Part shown: positions 23,807 through 32,476 of the stretch, piece by piece
Layout of the letters: every line of letters begins with the position of its first letter
Position numbering within the stretch: the stretch's first letter is position 1
Source: Acetobacter sacchari
GTDB lineage: Bacteria; Pseudomonadota; Alphaproteobacteria; Acetobacterales; Acetobacteraceae
Assembly: GCF_017377715.1 (NCBI RefSeq)
Contig: NZ_JAFVMF010000008.1
Span: 62,001 to 126,000 of the forward strand
Reading direction: 5' to 3'
Length of the DNA: 64,000 nucleotides
The notes under the pieces: model-generated
The model's input: only the letters and a program-made list of their open reading frames with translations
The model's database searches: none
What the model was told of the DNA's origin: nothing
Position numbers and translations under genes: made by a program

Positions 23807-25969
23807 TCAGCCTCTCCGCGTCGGAAAGGGCGGAGCGAGCGTCGATTGCGTCGAAATCGGGAGAACGGGCGGGCGCCCGGGCGCGCCATGTTCCGCGACC
23901 TGTTTCTTGCGCGTGCGTTCTTCCGCCGCGGCGTTGCGCGGATCTCCCGGGTCGTTTCCGGGGCCGAGCGGGCGGTAGCCGCGCGGGGCGGAAGGCTGCA
24001 TCGGGATCGCCAGCGCCGCGTCAATTTCCGCTGCGTGTGCGGTGTCAGGGAACATCTGCAACATCGGTCCGACGCGGGAGATGATTTTCGACACGGTCGG
24101 CGCGGCGTTCCACGCGGCGGTCGTCCAGCCATGCGTGGCGGCGGTGGCCTTGGGGCTATCGAGCATTACGTAAACCGCGTAGCGCGGCGCGTTCATCGGA
24201 AAGATGCTTGTGAATGCTGCAATATTCACATGCTTGAGGTAGCCGCCGTGCGGACCGATCTTTTCGGCCGTGCCGGTCTTGCCGCCGACGAAATAGCCGG
24301 GAGATTCGGCGGTCTTGCCGGTGCCTTTGGTGACGTCGAGACGCAGGATGCGACGAAGCAGGTGTGACGTCTCTTCGGAAAGCACACGAGGACCCTCCGG
24401 CGTCGCCGGCCGGTCGTCTGCAGACGGCGCGCCCTGCGCAGCCAGGGCGTCTTGAGCGCCGCCGACAGGGCTGCGCAGAGTTGCGTCGTCGAGACCGCCG
24501 GAAGATGCGGACCCCGTGGTGGTTGCTGCGTCGGAAAGCGCGGCGGCGGGTGTCAGGCGAGGGGACTGGTCCCCGGCGTCGCTGGTGGACGCGGCGTCGA
24601 TTGCGGCTTCGCGATCCAGCAATGTCGGCTTTACGAGGATGCCGCCATTCACCGTCGCGGCGGTTCCGCGCACGATGGCCAGCGGTGGTTCCGCCACGCC
24701 GTGACCGAAACCCACGGTCATGACGGTGGAGATTCCCCAGTTGCGCATCGCGGGGACGATCGGACGTCCCGCTTCGGGCAGTTCGATCGGCACCGGCGCG
24801 AAGAAACCCATGTTGCGCAGCCATTCCTGCTGGCGTGCGGCCCCGACGTCGAGGGCGATATGCGCTGCTGCGGGGTTGGACGAATACGCCATGACTTCCG
24901 TCAGGGACAGCCAGGGAGAGAAGTGATCCGATTTCATGTCGGAGATAGTGAAACGGCCGATGTGAATCGGGATCGAGGAGAAGCGATCCCAGATATGTGC
25001 GACGCCGAGTTGCAGCGCCATCGCGGCGGTCTGCAGCTTGAAGGTCGAACCCGGCTCGTACATGCCCGTCACGGCGCGGTTGAAGCGCGAATCCGGCGGC
25101 GCATGACCGAAATCGTTCGCGTCGTAATCAGGGAGACTCGCCATGGCGATGACTTCGCCCGAGTTCACGTCCATCACGATGGCGGCGGCGCCGATCGCGC
25201 TGAATTCGTCCTTGGCTTTCGCAAGCTCCTCACGCACCACGGCCTGCACGCGAACGTCGAGCGAAAGGCGCAACGGCGCGCGGTCGGAGTTCAGGCGCTT
25301 GTCGAAATAACGTTCGACGCCCGCGACGCCATGGTCGTCGATGTCAACGGCGCCCATGACCTGCGCCGCGATGATGCCGAGGGGATAATGTCGCCGTTCG
25401 CCAGCTTCGAAATAAATGCCGGGAATGCCGAGATCGTTGATCGCCAGTTCCTGCGCGGGCGCGATGTCACGTGCGATGTAGACGAACTGCTTCTTCGACG
25501 ACAGGCGACGGACCGTTTCGTCCAGATTGAGGTTGGGCAGTATCTTCTTGAGCTTGGCGGCGACGTCCTGCGCGTCGATCAGTTCCTGCGGGTTGGCGTA
25601 GACCTGCGCCACGGGCAGTGAGATGGCGAGGGTCTGTCCGTTGCGGTCGACAATCGTGGCCCGGCGCACCTGCGGCAGGCTGAGATCGCCCGCAAGGGAG
25701 CCTTTCGGATCGATTTTCGGAATTTCCGGAACCTGCGGCGCGATCTGCCGCTGCTCCGGCGCCATCGGGGAGATCACGGTCGCGAAGCTGAGCTTCAGCG
25801 CCACCATGCCGAACAGGCCGCAGAACCCTGCCGCCACGCCGAGAAGCCGGACGTGCATGCGTTCCAGATGGGCGCGGGTCCGCAGTTCGGCGCTGGTGAC
25901 GTGGACGTCGCGCGGAAGCCGCCCTTCGGCGAGGTCTTGCATATCGGGCGGTGTTGACTGACGCGACAT
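23807..25969 (-). CDS. ftsI: Septal peptidoglycan transpeptidase FtsI (PBP3) with internal insert
   Basis: Class B penicillin-binding protein cross-linking septal peptidoglycan with FtsW. A cytoplasmic N-terminus is followed by one membrane segment (about residues 41-66), the dimerisation/pedestal domain, then the transpeptidase domain with SxxK at Ser308-Lys311 (GSTFK), SxN at residues 363-365 (SSN) and KTG at 564-566. Its 720 residues exceed the usual 570-600. The excess is mainly an Ala/Ser/Thr/Gly-rich, probably disordered insert at about residues 452-527, between the SxN and KTG motifs. All catalytic motifs are intact, so it should be active. Confidence 0.96.
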   Translation of the reverse strand: MSRQSTPPDMQDLAEGRLPRDVHVTSAELRTRAHLERMHVRLLGVAAGFCGLFGMVALKLSFATVISPMAPEQRQIAPQVPEIPKIDPKGSLAGDLSLPQVRRATIVDRNGQTLAISLPVAQVYANPQELIDAQDVAAKLKKILPNLNLDETVRRLSSKKQFVYIARDIAPAQELAINDLGIPGIYFEAGERRHYPLGIIAAQVMGAVDIDDHGVAGVERYFDKRLNSDRAPLRLSLDVRVQAVVREELAKAKDEFSAIGAAAIVMDVNSGEVIAMASLPDYDANDFGHAPPDSRFNRAVTGMYEPGSTFKLQTAAMALQLGVAHIWDRFSSIPIHIGRFTISDMKSDHFSPWLSLTEVMAYSSNPAAAHIALDVGAARQQEWLRNMGFFAPVPIELPEAGRPIVPAMRNWGISTVMTVGFGHGVAEPPLAIVRGTAATVNGGILVKPTLLDREAAIDAASTSDAGDQSPRLTPAAALSDAATTTGSASSGGLDDATLRSPVGGAQDALAAQGAPSADDRPATPEGPRVLSEETSHLLRRILRLDVTKGTGKTAESPGYFVGGKTGTAEKIGPHGGYLKHVNIAAFTSIFPMNAPRYAVYVMLDSPKATAATHGWTTAAWNAAPTVSKIISRVGPMLQMFPDTAHAAEIDAALAIPMQPSAPRGYRPLGPGNDPGDPRNAAAEERTRKKQVAEHGAPGRPPVLPISTQSTLAPPFPTRRG

Positions 25970-26129
25970 GGACGGCTGCGGCCCCCTAGGTTCAGTTCAG
26001 GCCGCCCACCTTGACGCTCGAAACCCGGGATCCCGGGCCGGGACGGATACGTACGCCGCGACGGAGGCGCTCACGCGCGCCGTCGCGTCTTCTTCCGCTA
26101 CCCCTGTCGAGAGGTCGCGGTCGAAGCGA

Positions 26130-27110
26130 TCAATTGGCCACCGGAACCGGGGGCGGCAGACCGCCTCCCAGCGCCGAATGGCCGAGGAGCGAGCCGTTGT
26201 AGCTCGCACGGGCCTCGATATAGCGTGGGGCCGCCTGCGCCGCCACCGGACGCCACGTGGCTGTTTGCGTCTGAGCGGGGTGCGCCGGGTGATAGGCTGC
26301 GAGTTGAACGGCCGGACGCGGCGCGGTGACATGCGCGACTTCGGGCGCCGCGACGTGGCGGGACGTTGTGGCGCTGGCGAGAACGGTACGCGTGGCGTGG
26401 CGTTCGCCTTGCGCGTCCGTGCCGCCGAGAGCGGAGTCGAGCGCGTCGGTGGCCGGCTTCTTCGCTGCATGGCGCACGGCAGGAGCGGTGTCGAGGGCGA
26501 GCGTCGTGGCGTTTCGCGACTGGACGACCTGCGTCGACGCGATTGCCGGACGCTCCACGCTGGCGAGCATCGCTGCGGGGCGCGGGGCGCGGGGCGCTGC
26601 AGGAGGTTGAGCCGCCGCAACCTGAGTTGCGGCATGGGGCGCAGTCGCCTGTGCGACGTCGGTGTGCGCGGGCGCTTCGATTTTTGCCAAAGCCTTCGGC
26701 TCCGACGTTTTCGTTTCGGTCGGCTGCGCCACAGGCGCTTTCGCGTCGGCGAGAGCTTCGCCGTGAGTCTCGATCACGCCCGGAGCGATCGCGTCGCGCG
26801 GGTTGGGTGCGTGGACGGAACCGGGTGCGGGCAGATGTCCCGCGAGGTCGCTCAGGCGCACGAACTGGCGCGGCGTCATCGGTTGCAGCGACGGTTCGAA
26901 GCGTGCGGCGAGACGGCTGAGGCGATCGGGCTGGTTGAGCAGCGCCCATTCCGTGCGCAGCATCGCCGTCTGCTGGCGGATGTGTTGCGTATCTGAAACG
27001 ATCGACGAAATCTGCTGATCCAGAACCGTGGTCTGGTGTTTCTTGCTGTAAAGGAACAGCCCCGACAGACCTGCGGAGACGGCGCAGAGCAGCGTGAAAT
27101 ACCTGATCAT
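26130..27110 (-). CDS. ftsL: FtsL-like cell division protein with long Ala/Pro-rich C-terminus
   Basis: The N-terminus is FtsL-like: one membrane segment at about residues 3-21, then a coiled coil to about residue 60 ([16 protein letters not shown] and on), ending near [18 protein letters not shown]. FtsL joins FtsQ and FtsB in the divisome. The remaining 230 residues are Ala/Pro/Thr-rich with no recognised fold, whereas FtsL is usually 100-130 residues. The ATG at 27108-27110 overlaps the rsmH stop as ATGA, supporting this start. Assignment rests on position plus the N-terminal third. A 160-bp gap separates it from ftsI. Confidence 0.85.
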   Translation of the reverse strand: MIRYFTLLCAVSAGLSGLFLYSKKHQTTVLDQQISSIVSDTQHIRQQTAMLRTEWALLNQPDRLSRLAARFEPSLQPMTPRQFVRLSDLAGHLPAPGSVHAPNPRDAIAPGVIETHGEALADAKAPVAQPTETKTSEPKALAKIEAPAHTDVAQATAPHAATQVAAAQPPAAPRAPRPAAMLASVERPAIASTQVVQSRNATTLALDTAPAVRHAAKKPATDALDSALGGTDAQGERHATRTVLASATTSRHVAAPEVAHVTAPRPAVQLAAYHPAHPAQTQTATWRPVAAQAAPRYIEARASYNGSLLGHSALGGGLPPPVPVAN

Positions 27111-28183
27111 GGTTCGGTTCCTTCGGCGGCCGACGCGGCCGTGCGTGTGAGGGCGGCGTCGGACGACGCAGTGGAAGGGCGCAGGCGGGCGATAGCGCGC
27201 AGGCGGGCGCTGCGCGCGCGGGGATTGCGCGCGCATTCCTCGTCGCCGGGGCGCAGAGGTTTGCGGGTAAGCAGAGCGTAACCGGCTTCCGCCGCGCCGC
27301 CGGTAAAGGCGCGGGGATCGTGACGGGAGACCCCGGCGTTGCGCCCGGCGGCGTCAGCCATCGCGCGCTTCACCAGACGATCTTCCAGCGAATGGAACGA
27401 AACGACCACCAGACGGCCGCCGGGCGCCAGAAGGTCGAGCGCCTGCACAAGCGCGCGTTCGATTTCTCCAAGCTCGTCGTTGACGGCGATACGCAGGCCC
27501 TGAAACGAGCGTGTCGCGGGGTCGATGCCTGAACGATCAGCCGGCACGGCGGAGCGGATCGCAGCAGCCAGTTGTCCGGTGGTGCTGAACGGCGTTTCCG
27601 TGCGCGCCGCGACGATCGTTCGCGCGACGCGGCGCGCATGCCGCTCCTCGCCATAGTGATGGAAAATATCGGCCAGTTCGGCTTCCGACGCTGAGTTCAC
27701 CAGATCGGCGGCGCTGCGCCCGGCGCGTTCCATACGCATGTCCAATGGGCCGTCGGCGCGAAAGGAAAACCCGCGTTCCGGATCGTCGATCTGGAAGGAG
27801 GAGACGCCGAGATCGAGCATGACGCCATCGACGGCTGTCACCCCCTCCGCCGCAAGCATGTCCCGCATGCCGCCGAATCCGCCTTGAAGCAGCCTCAGGC
27901 GCTGCGACCCGTCTTCGCCGTTACTCCAGATTGCCGAGAGCGCCCGGCCGCGTGCGATCGCGTCCGGGTCGCGATCGACGCCCCATACGCGGCAATCAGC
28001 CGCCGCCAGCACGGCGTTTGTGTAACCGCCTCCGCCGAACGTGCCGTCGACATAAACCTCGCCTGCACGAGGCGACAGCGATTCGAGAACTTCGGCGCGC
28101 ATGACGGGGATATGGCCCGGATCGTGATCGGGCACGGATGTTCCTGCGGGCGTCAGGCGGGATGTGTCGGGCATGGCGTTCAT
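27107..28183 (-). CDS. rsmH: 16S rRNA (cytosine-1402-N4)-methyltransferase RsmH (MraW)
   Basis: SAM-dependent methyltransferase acting on 16S rRNA C1402. The N-terminus has [13 protein letters not shown] and the SAM-binding [16 protein letters not shown]. It continues with [30 protein letters not shown] and [13 protein letters not shown], the RsmH signature. The ATG at 28181-28183 overlaps the mraZ stop as ATGA; it precedes a second in-frame ATG at 28174. Length is 358 residues, slightly long at the N-terminus. Confidence 0.97.
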   Translation of the reverse strand: MNAMPDTSRLTPAGTSVPDHDPGHIPVMRAEVLESLSPRAGEVYVDGTFGGGGYTNAVLAAADCRVWGVDRDPDAIARGRALSAIWSNGEDGSQRLRLLQGGFGGMRDMLAAEGVTAVDGVMLDLGVSSFQIDDPERGFSFRADGPLDMRMERAGRSAADLVNSASEAELADIFHHYGEERHARRVARTIVAARTETPFSTTGQLAAAIRSAVPADRSGIDPATRSFQGLRIAVNDELGEIERALVQALDLLAPGGRLVVVSFHSLEDRLVKRAMADAAGRNAGVSRHDPRAFTGGAAEAGYALLTRKPLRPGDEECARNPRARSARLRAIARLRPSTASSDAALTRTAASAAEGTEP

Positions 28184-28653
28184 GCGCCCCCGTTCCCGCC
28201 AGACCCGCCACCCGGCAACGTCACCCGGCGTGAGCGCAAACGCGCTTCCGAACGCCGCCGCTCGGCCGCTTCCGGTTCCCATATCTGGAAGATGCGCCCA
28301 AGCCCCATGAACGCCACGGCTTCGCCAAGTCCTGCGTGTTCGCGCAGAAAATCCGGAAGAATGATGCGTCCTTCACGGTCTGCGTCGATCGGGTAGGCGT
28401 CGGCATAAAGCGCTGCAGCGAGGTCGTCGTGCTCGTCGGAAAACATGTCCAGGCGATCGAGGGGCTGCGCAAGCGTCGCGAATGCGGTGGACGGCCACGC
28501 CTCGATGCAAGGCTGGGTATGGGAGGGGCGGAGCACCATCAACGCCTCGCCCTCAACCGCCTGCGCGCGCAGAACCGTGCGGAATCCGGCAGGAATCGAG
28601 ACGCGCCCTTTGGCGTCTATTCGATTCTGATGTGTGCCGAGAAACACGCTCAC
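28180..28653 (-). CDS. mraZ: Transcriptional regulator MraZ
   Basis: AbrB-like double-domain protein that in other bacteria represses its own dcw promoter. Two MraZ repeats are visible: [18 protein letters not shown] near the N-terminus and [20 protein letters not shown] in the second half. The start is a GTG (28651-28653) with AAGGA about 12 bp upstream. Length is 157 residues including a Gly-rich tail. It is the first gene of the cluster, and the phased TGGGN array upstream is its likely binding site. Confidence 0.96.
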   Translation of the reverse strand: MSVFLGTHQNRIDAKGRVSIPAGFRTVLRAQAVEGEALMVLRPSHTQPCIEAWPSTAFATLAQPLDRLDMFSDEHDDLAAALYADAYPIDADREGRIILPDFLREHAGLGEAVAFMGLGRIFQIWEPEAAERRRSEARLRSRRVTLPGGGSGGNGGA

Positions 28654-28684
28654 CGGGTTTGCGGTCCTTCTTGCGAGGCTGGTT

Positions 28685-28739
28685 TGGGTTCACTTGGGCT
28701 CGTTCTCCATCTCATGGGATATCATGGGATTTTATGGGA
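28685..28739. promoter_or_regulatory. Candidate MraZ operator: five TGGGN repeats on a 10-bp period
   Basis: On the plus strand TGGGN occurs at 28685, 28695, 28715, 28725 and 28735. All are in the same 10-bp register, with only the slot at 28705 degenerate. TGGGN repeats with 5-bp spacers are the known MraZ binding pattern in E. coli. The array lies 32-86 bp upstream of the mraZ GTG and overlaps the proposed promoter, as expected for autorepression. Confidence 0.8.
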
Positions 28740-28757
28740 CGTCAAATGAAACTGTAA
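28729..28757 (-). promoter_or_regulatory. Candidate sigma70 promoter of mraZ/dcw
   Basis: On the minus strand TTACAG (forward 28752-28757) and TAAAAT (28729-28734) are separated by 17 bp, a sigma70-like -35/-10 pair. Transcription would start near 28722, giving a 5' leader of about 70 nt. Two of the TGGGA repeats overlap the -10 and spacer. An alternative -35 (TTGACG) lies closer to mraZ. Confidence 0.5.
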
Positions 28758-28863
28758 TAAAAAACCGCAGAAATCTGGGAAAAAGAAGATATCGATGCGC
28801 AATACGCCCGTTAAGATTATGGCAATAGAATGATCGCTCAAGGAACAAACGTTCTTAACTTTA

Positions 28864-28878
28864 GTTCTTGTTTTGTTC
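28864..28878. promoter_or_regulatory. Possible LexA (SOS) box, GTTC-N7-GTTC
   Basis: GTTC (28864-28867), seven bases, GTTC (28875-28878) matches the alphaproteobacterial LexA direct-repeat consensus. With only eight fixed bases, about two chance matches are expected in a window this size. The surrounding AT-rich, GTTC-repeating sequence is the only added support. No SOS gene is recognised next to it. Confidence 0.25.
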
Positions 28879-29515
28879 TCATTTTTTGACTGCATGAAGG
28901 ATTTACGCGGTTGCCGCGCCGGTGCATCGCGCTGAAAAATTACTTAATTTCTGAAAAATAAACCTTTGATGCGGTATTTTAATGCGAAGGCGTCTCGTTC
29001 CACTCGCGCTGCCTGCGCCGTCGTGTCAGTGTCTTTTTGTGCGTGTTCAGCTCCGGACGGTAACGACGTAACGTTCGACACTATAAATTCCGGATCGAAA
29101 TGCATCTGTTCGATCTGGGCAGGAAAAGTTCCACGAGCGGTGACGATTTTGCATATTTTTTTCGTTGCGTCGTTCGGGTTTGCGATGCCGCAGTAGCTTC
29201 ATGCTGATTGTAATTTCCCGAACCTTAGCTTTCCCTGATCAAGCGCAGTCGTTCGTGGCGTAATCAACCGGCTGGCTTTTCGTTGTATTTTTTGCGCTTG
29301 CTCCAAGTCATTTCTGAAAGTCGTTTCATTTCCTCGAAACGACGAGCAGGAGACCACCGGGGGGCCGTTTTGCCGGTTGCCTGCGCTTTTTATGGCTGCG
29401 ACGCGTCAGTAGAATTCGGCTGGATACTTGGTTCGCGTCATTCGCATATGACGCTTCGGGGAGGGCGTAATGTGTCCACGGTGCGGTTCATCGGTGGGCG
29501 GATCAAGGAGGCCGC

Positions 29516-29538
29516 GGCAGAGTCGAAATGACTCTGCC
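29516..29538. repeat. Perfect 9-bp hairpin downstream of rnpB
   Basis: GGCAGAGTC, a 5-base loop GAAAT, then GACTCTGCC. It lies about 55 bp beyond the rnpB 3' end. Neither strand has a U-tract directly after it, so it is not a canonical intrinsic terminator, but it could terminate or stabilise the rnpB transcript. Confidence 0.45.
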
Positions 29539-29593
29539 TAGTAATAAAGAGGACTCATTTTCCGATTGCGTCAGCGAATTTGAATGTTTTGAG

Positions 29594-29998
<405 letters not shown>

Positions 29999-30001
29999 CG
30001 G

Positions 30002-30030
30002 AACCTGCGCGTATGGGCGAACGCCGTCAA
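30002..30030 (-). promoter_or_regulatory. Candidate rnpB promoter
   Basis: A minus-strand TTGACG (forward 30025-30030) lies 17 bp from a weak -10 hexamer CAGGTT (30002-30007). The predicted start near 29996 coincides with the 5' strand of the RNase P P1 helix. Confidence 0.45.
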
Positions 30031-30090
30031 GTCCTCTCCCGTGGTTGAGCGCGTCGCCGGTAATGGACAAGCGCGAGGAGCACAGGCACG

Positions 30091-31182
30091 ATGCGGGCTA
30101 TGTCCCATCTGGCGCACACCATGCCGCCTGTCGATGCAGCGGCGAGCGGCGATGAATCACTCGCCACGTGGCTGTCGCAGCCGGACGATGCGAGGCCTGA
30201 TGTCTCGTCCCGGCTGTTTCTACGTTGGATCGCCCGCACGACGTCCTCGCGATCTTCAGTTCCGGGAACCTTGCACAGCGCTGAAGCTGCCTTGGCCGAG
30301 TTGCGTCGTTCCGCGAATCGACCGTCCTTCCCCAAGGCCCTGTCTTCATTACAGGTGCGCCGGGTCCTCGACGTTCGGGTTCCGGGCGCGACGGAGCTTC
30401 GCCCGGCGAGACTTTACGTCCCGTACGGACGGGTGCAGGGCGTCGTGCTGTATCTGCACGGTGGCGGTTTCGTGCATTGCGGCCTCGATTCCCATCATGG
30501 GGTATGTTGTCGCCTCGCGCGCGCTTCGGGCGCGGCTATTCTTTCATTCGATTACCGCCTTGCGCCTGAGCACAAATTTCCAGCCGCGCCCGACGATTGC
30601 TGGGCGGCGTTCCGTTGGCTGACCGGCGAGGCGTGGCGCTGGGGAGGGCGTGTCGCGGTTGCCGGCGATAGCGCTGGCGGCGGTTTGGCGGCGTTCGTGG
30701 CGCAGCGTGCGCGCGATGAACGTCGACAGATAGAACGCATTGGCGGAAAGTCGCGACGAGAGAGCGACATCGCCATGCAGGTTCTGTTCTATCCGATTAC
30801 ACATGGCGAGCAGGATTTCGCGTCCCGGCGCGCGTTCTCCGACGGATATTTCCTCACGCGTCGAATGATGGAGTGGTACGGCGAGCAATACGCGCGTAGC
30901 GTGGACGACCTCTCGGATCCAAAATTCTCGCCCGGCCTCGCGGAAGATTTGAGCGATCTGCCGCCAGCGCTGATTGTTACGGCGCAGTTCGACCCGCTAC
31001 GTGACGAGGGCGAACGCTATGCCGAGGATATGCGTGCGGCGGGCGTCGCTGTGATCTGCCGCCGTGTTCCGGGCACAATTCATGGATTTCTGAATTTCTA
31101 CCCGGTCATGCGGAAGGCGCGTCGTGTCATTCATGTCAGCGGTCGCGCGTTGCGGAAGGCCTTCGCGACCTTTCCGCCTTAG
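30091..31182 (+). CDS. Alpha/beta hydrolase, hormone-sensitive-lipase (type IV esterase) family
   Basis: Likely cytoplasmic carboxylesterase or lipase; the substrate is not predictable. The oxyanion motif HGGGF is at residues 123-127, the nucleophile Ser194 lies in GDSAGG, and Asp300 (AQFDPLRDEG) and His330 (GTIHGF) complete the triad. This is the HSL/type IV pattern. Its 363 residues include an N-terminal cap of about 90 residues. It is divergent from rnpB and converges on the flavohemoglobin gene with a 17-bp gap. Two close in-frame ATGs (30091, 30100) leave the exact start open. Confidence 0.88.
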   Translation: MRAMSHLAHTMPPVDAAASGDESLATWLSQPDDARPDVSSRLFLRWIARTTSSRSSVPGTLHSAEAALAELRRSANRPSFPKALSSLQVRRVLDVRVPGATELRPARLYVPYGRVQGVVLYLHGGGFVHCGLDSHHGVCCRLARASGAAILSFDYRLAPEHKFPAAPDDCWAAFRWLTGEAWRWGGRVAVAGDSAGGGLAAFVAQRARDERRQIERIGGKSRRESDIAMQVLFYPITHGEQDFASRRAFSDGYFLTRRMMEWYGEQYARSVDDLSDPKFSPGLAEDLSDLPPALIVTAQFDPLRDEGERYAEDMRAAGVAVICRRVPGTIHGFLNFYPVMRKARRVIHVSGRALRKAFATFPP

Positions 31183-31199
31183 TGGTGAGCGTCTCTTTA

Positions 31200-32399
31200 T
31201 TAAAGGACCAGTTCCACGTCCGTGGCTGAACCGAAGAACTCGTAACGGATTTGCGCGGGCGGGAGCCCGATCTCACGCAATGTCTGGGTCATGTCTCGTA
31301 TGAAGCCCTCCGGGCCGCACACGTAATATGTGGCGTCGCGTTCAACAGTGGCGCGCAGCCAGTCTGCCGTGATGCGGCCTTCGTGCGCTGTGACGCCTTC
31401 GGAGGGCGGCGCAGCGGCATGCGTGTAAAACAGGTCGGCGGTCAACGCGCCTTCAGCTGCCTCGCGGCGAATATCTTCAACAAAAAGATCGTCAGCAGCC
31501 GAATGCGCCGAGTGGACGTAACGAATCTTCGCTGTCGGGCGCGTAGCCAATTCTTGCAACATCGAAATTACAGGCGTGGAGCCGACGCCTGCTGTCAGGA
31601 ATACGGACGAGCCGGATGGGCTGTCCGGCAACGTAAAATCCCCGGATGGATTGGAGGCCAGAAGCGTCGCGCCCTGCTGGACCGATTCATGGAACCATTG
31701 CGACACAACGCCACCGCGCGCGCGCCGGACGGTGATGCGATAATGATCCGCTCCGGGCGCGGAGGAGATGCTGTAGTTTCTGCGTTGCGGGCCGTGCTCA
31801 GGCAAATTCAGATTGAAGCTGAGATATTGTCCGGCTTTGTGGCGCGCGATTGGCCCGCCGTCCTGCGGCGCCAGTTCGAACGACGTGATCACAGCCGTTT
31901 CGGCTGTGCGTTTCCTGACGACGAAGGGGCGCCATCCGCGCCACCCGCCCGGAGCCGTTTCATGAGCGCGATAGATCTGCGCTTCGCGGCCTGTCAGGAT
32001 GTCGGCGAGGAACCAGTAAGCCTTGCCCCAGGCTTCGAGAATCGCGGGCGTCGCCGCCTCTCCCAGAACATGGCCGATCGCGCCGAGCAGGGCGTCGGCA
32101 ACGAACGGGTAGTGCTCGGGAAGAATGTTCAGGCCGACGTGTTTCTCAGCGATGCGTTCGACCATTCCGCCCAACGCGTCGAGCCTGTCTATGTTTCGTG
32201 CGTATGCGAGTACGGCAAGCGCAAGCGCCCTCGGTTGTTCGCCGTCTTTCTGATGCGACTGATTGAACAGGTCCCGTATTTCCGGGGTGGTCAGCAGGCG
32301 TCGATACATTTCGGTCGTGATGGCGAGGCCGTGCGCGTCGAGCGCGGGCACGGTGGCGCGAATTATGGCGCGTGTGGCGTCGTCCAGTGCGGTTGGCAT
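31200..32399 (-). CDS. hmp: Flavohemoglobin, nitric oxide dioxygenase Hmp
   Basis: Detoxifies NO to nitrate using O2 and NAD(P)H. The globin domain (1-140) has the proximal haem His87 in AEKHVGL and the distal Tyr region EMYRRLL. The FAD domain has RRNYSISS and GQYLSFNL, and the NAD domain has TAGVGSTPVISML and YYVCGPEGFI. The C-terminal YEFFG matches the family's terminal aromatic motif. Its 399 residues match E. coli Hmp. It is divergent from an NsrR-like regulator with a perfect palindrome between them, so NO-induced expression is expected. Confidence 0.96.
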   Translation of the reverse strand: MPTALDDATRAIIRATVPALDAHGLAITTEMYRRLLTTPEIRDLFNQSHQKDGEQPRALALAVLAYARNIDRLDALGGMVERIAEKHVGLNILPEHYPFVADALLGAIGHVLGEAATPAILEAWGKAYWFLADILTGREAQIYRAHETAPGGWRGWRPFVVRKRTAETAVITSFELAPQDGGPIARHKAGQYLSFNLNLPEHGPQRRNYSISSAPGADHYRITVRRARGGVVSQWFHESVQQGATLLASNPSGDFTLPDSPSGSSVFLTAGVGSTPVISMLQELATRPTAKIRYVHSAHSAADDLFVEDIRREAAEGALTADLFYTHAAAPPSEGVTAHEGRITADWLRATVERDATYYVCGPEGFIRDMTQTLREIGLPPAQIRYEFFGSATDVELVL

Positions 32400-32413
32400 G
32401 CGGCGATCCTTAT

Positions 32414-32436
32414 AAGGTGTATATATGATACACCTT
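32414..32436. promoter_or_regulatory. NsrR-type operator between hmp and the Rrf2 gene
   Basis: A perfect 9-bp inverted repeat AAGGTGTAT / ATACACCTT separated by 5 bp sits 15 bp upstream of the hmp start and 41 bp upstream of the regulator. NsrR sites are of this A/T-flanked inverted type. Placement allows control of both genes. Confidence 0.75.
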
Positions 32437-32476
32437 TATCGGCCGTCTTGGAAAAGATGTCAACGACGGATACCTT

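Larger units (their letters stand above)
28760..29590. other. AT-rich intergenic region between mraZ and rnpB
   Basis: About 830 bp with visibly lower GC than the flanks and no convincing gene. Short plus-strand frames at 28966-29196 and 29283-29531 have no recognisable products or good ribosome-binding sites. It holds a GTTC-N7-GTTC element (28864-28878), an 8-bp inverted repeat (29320-29343) and a perfect 9-bp hairpin (29516-29538). Confidence 0.6.

Noticed and set aside
25997..26635. 212-codon minus-strand frame overlapping the ftsL tail
   Set aside because: Arg/Ser/Pro-rich alternate frame of the ftsL 3' region; the ftsL frame continues directly from a good FtsL N-terminus.
28776..28780. 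A further TGGGA upstream of the MraZ array
   Set aside because: It is one base out of the 10-bp register and separated by 36 bp, so it is probably coincidental.
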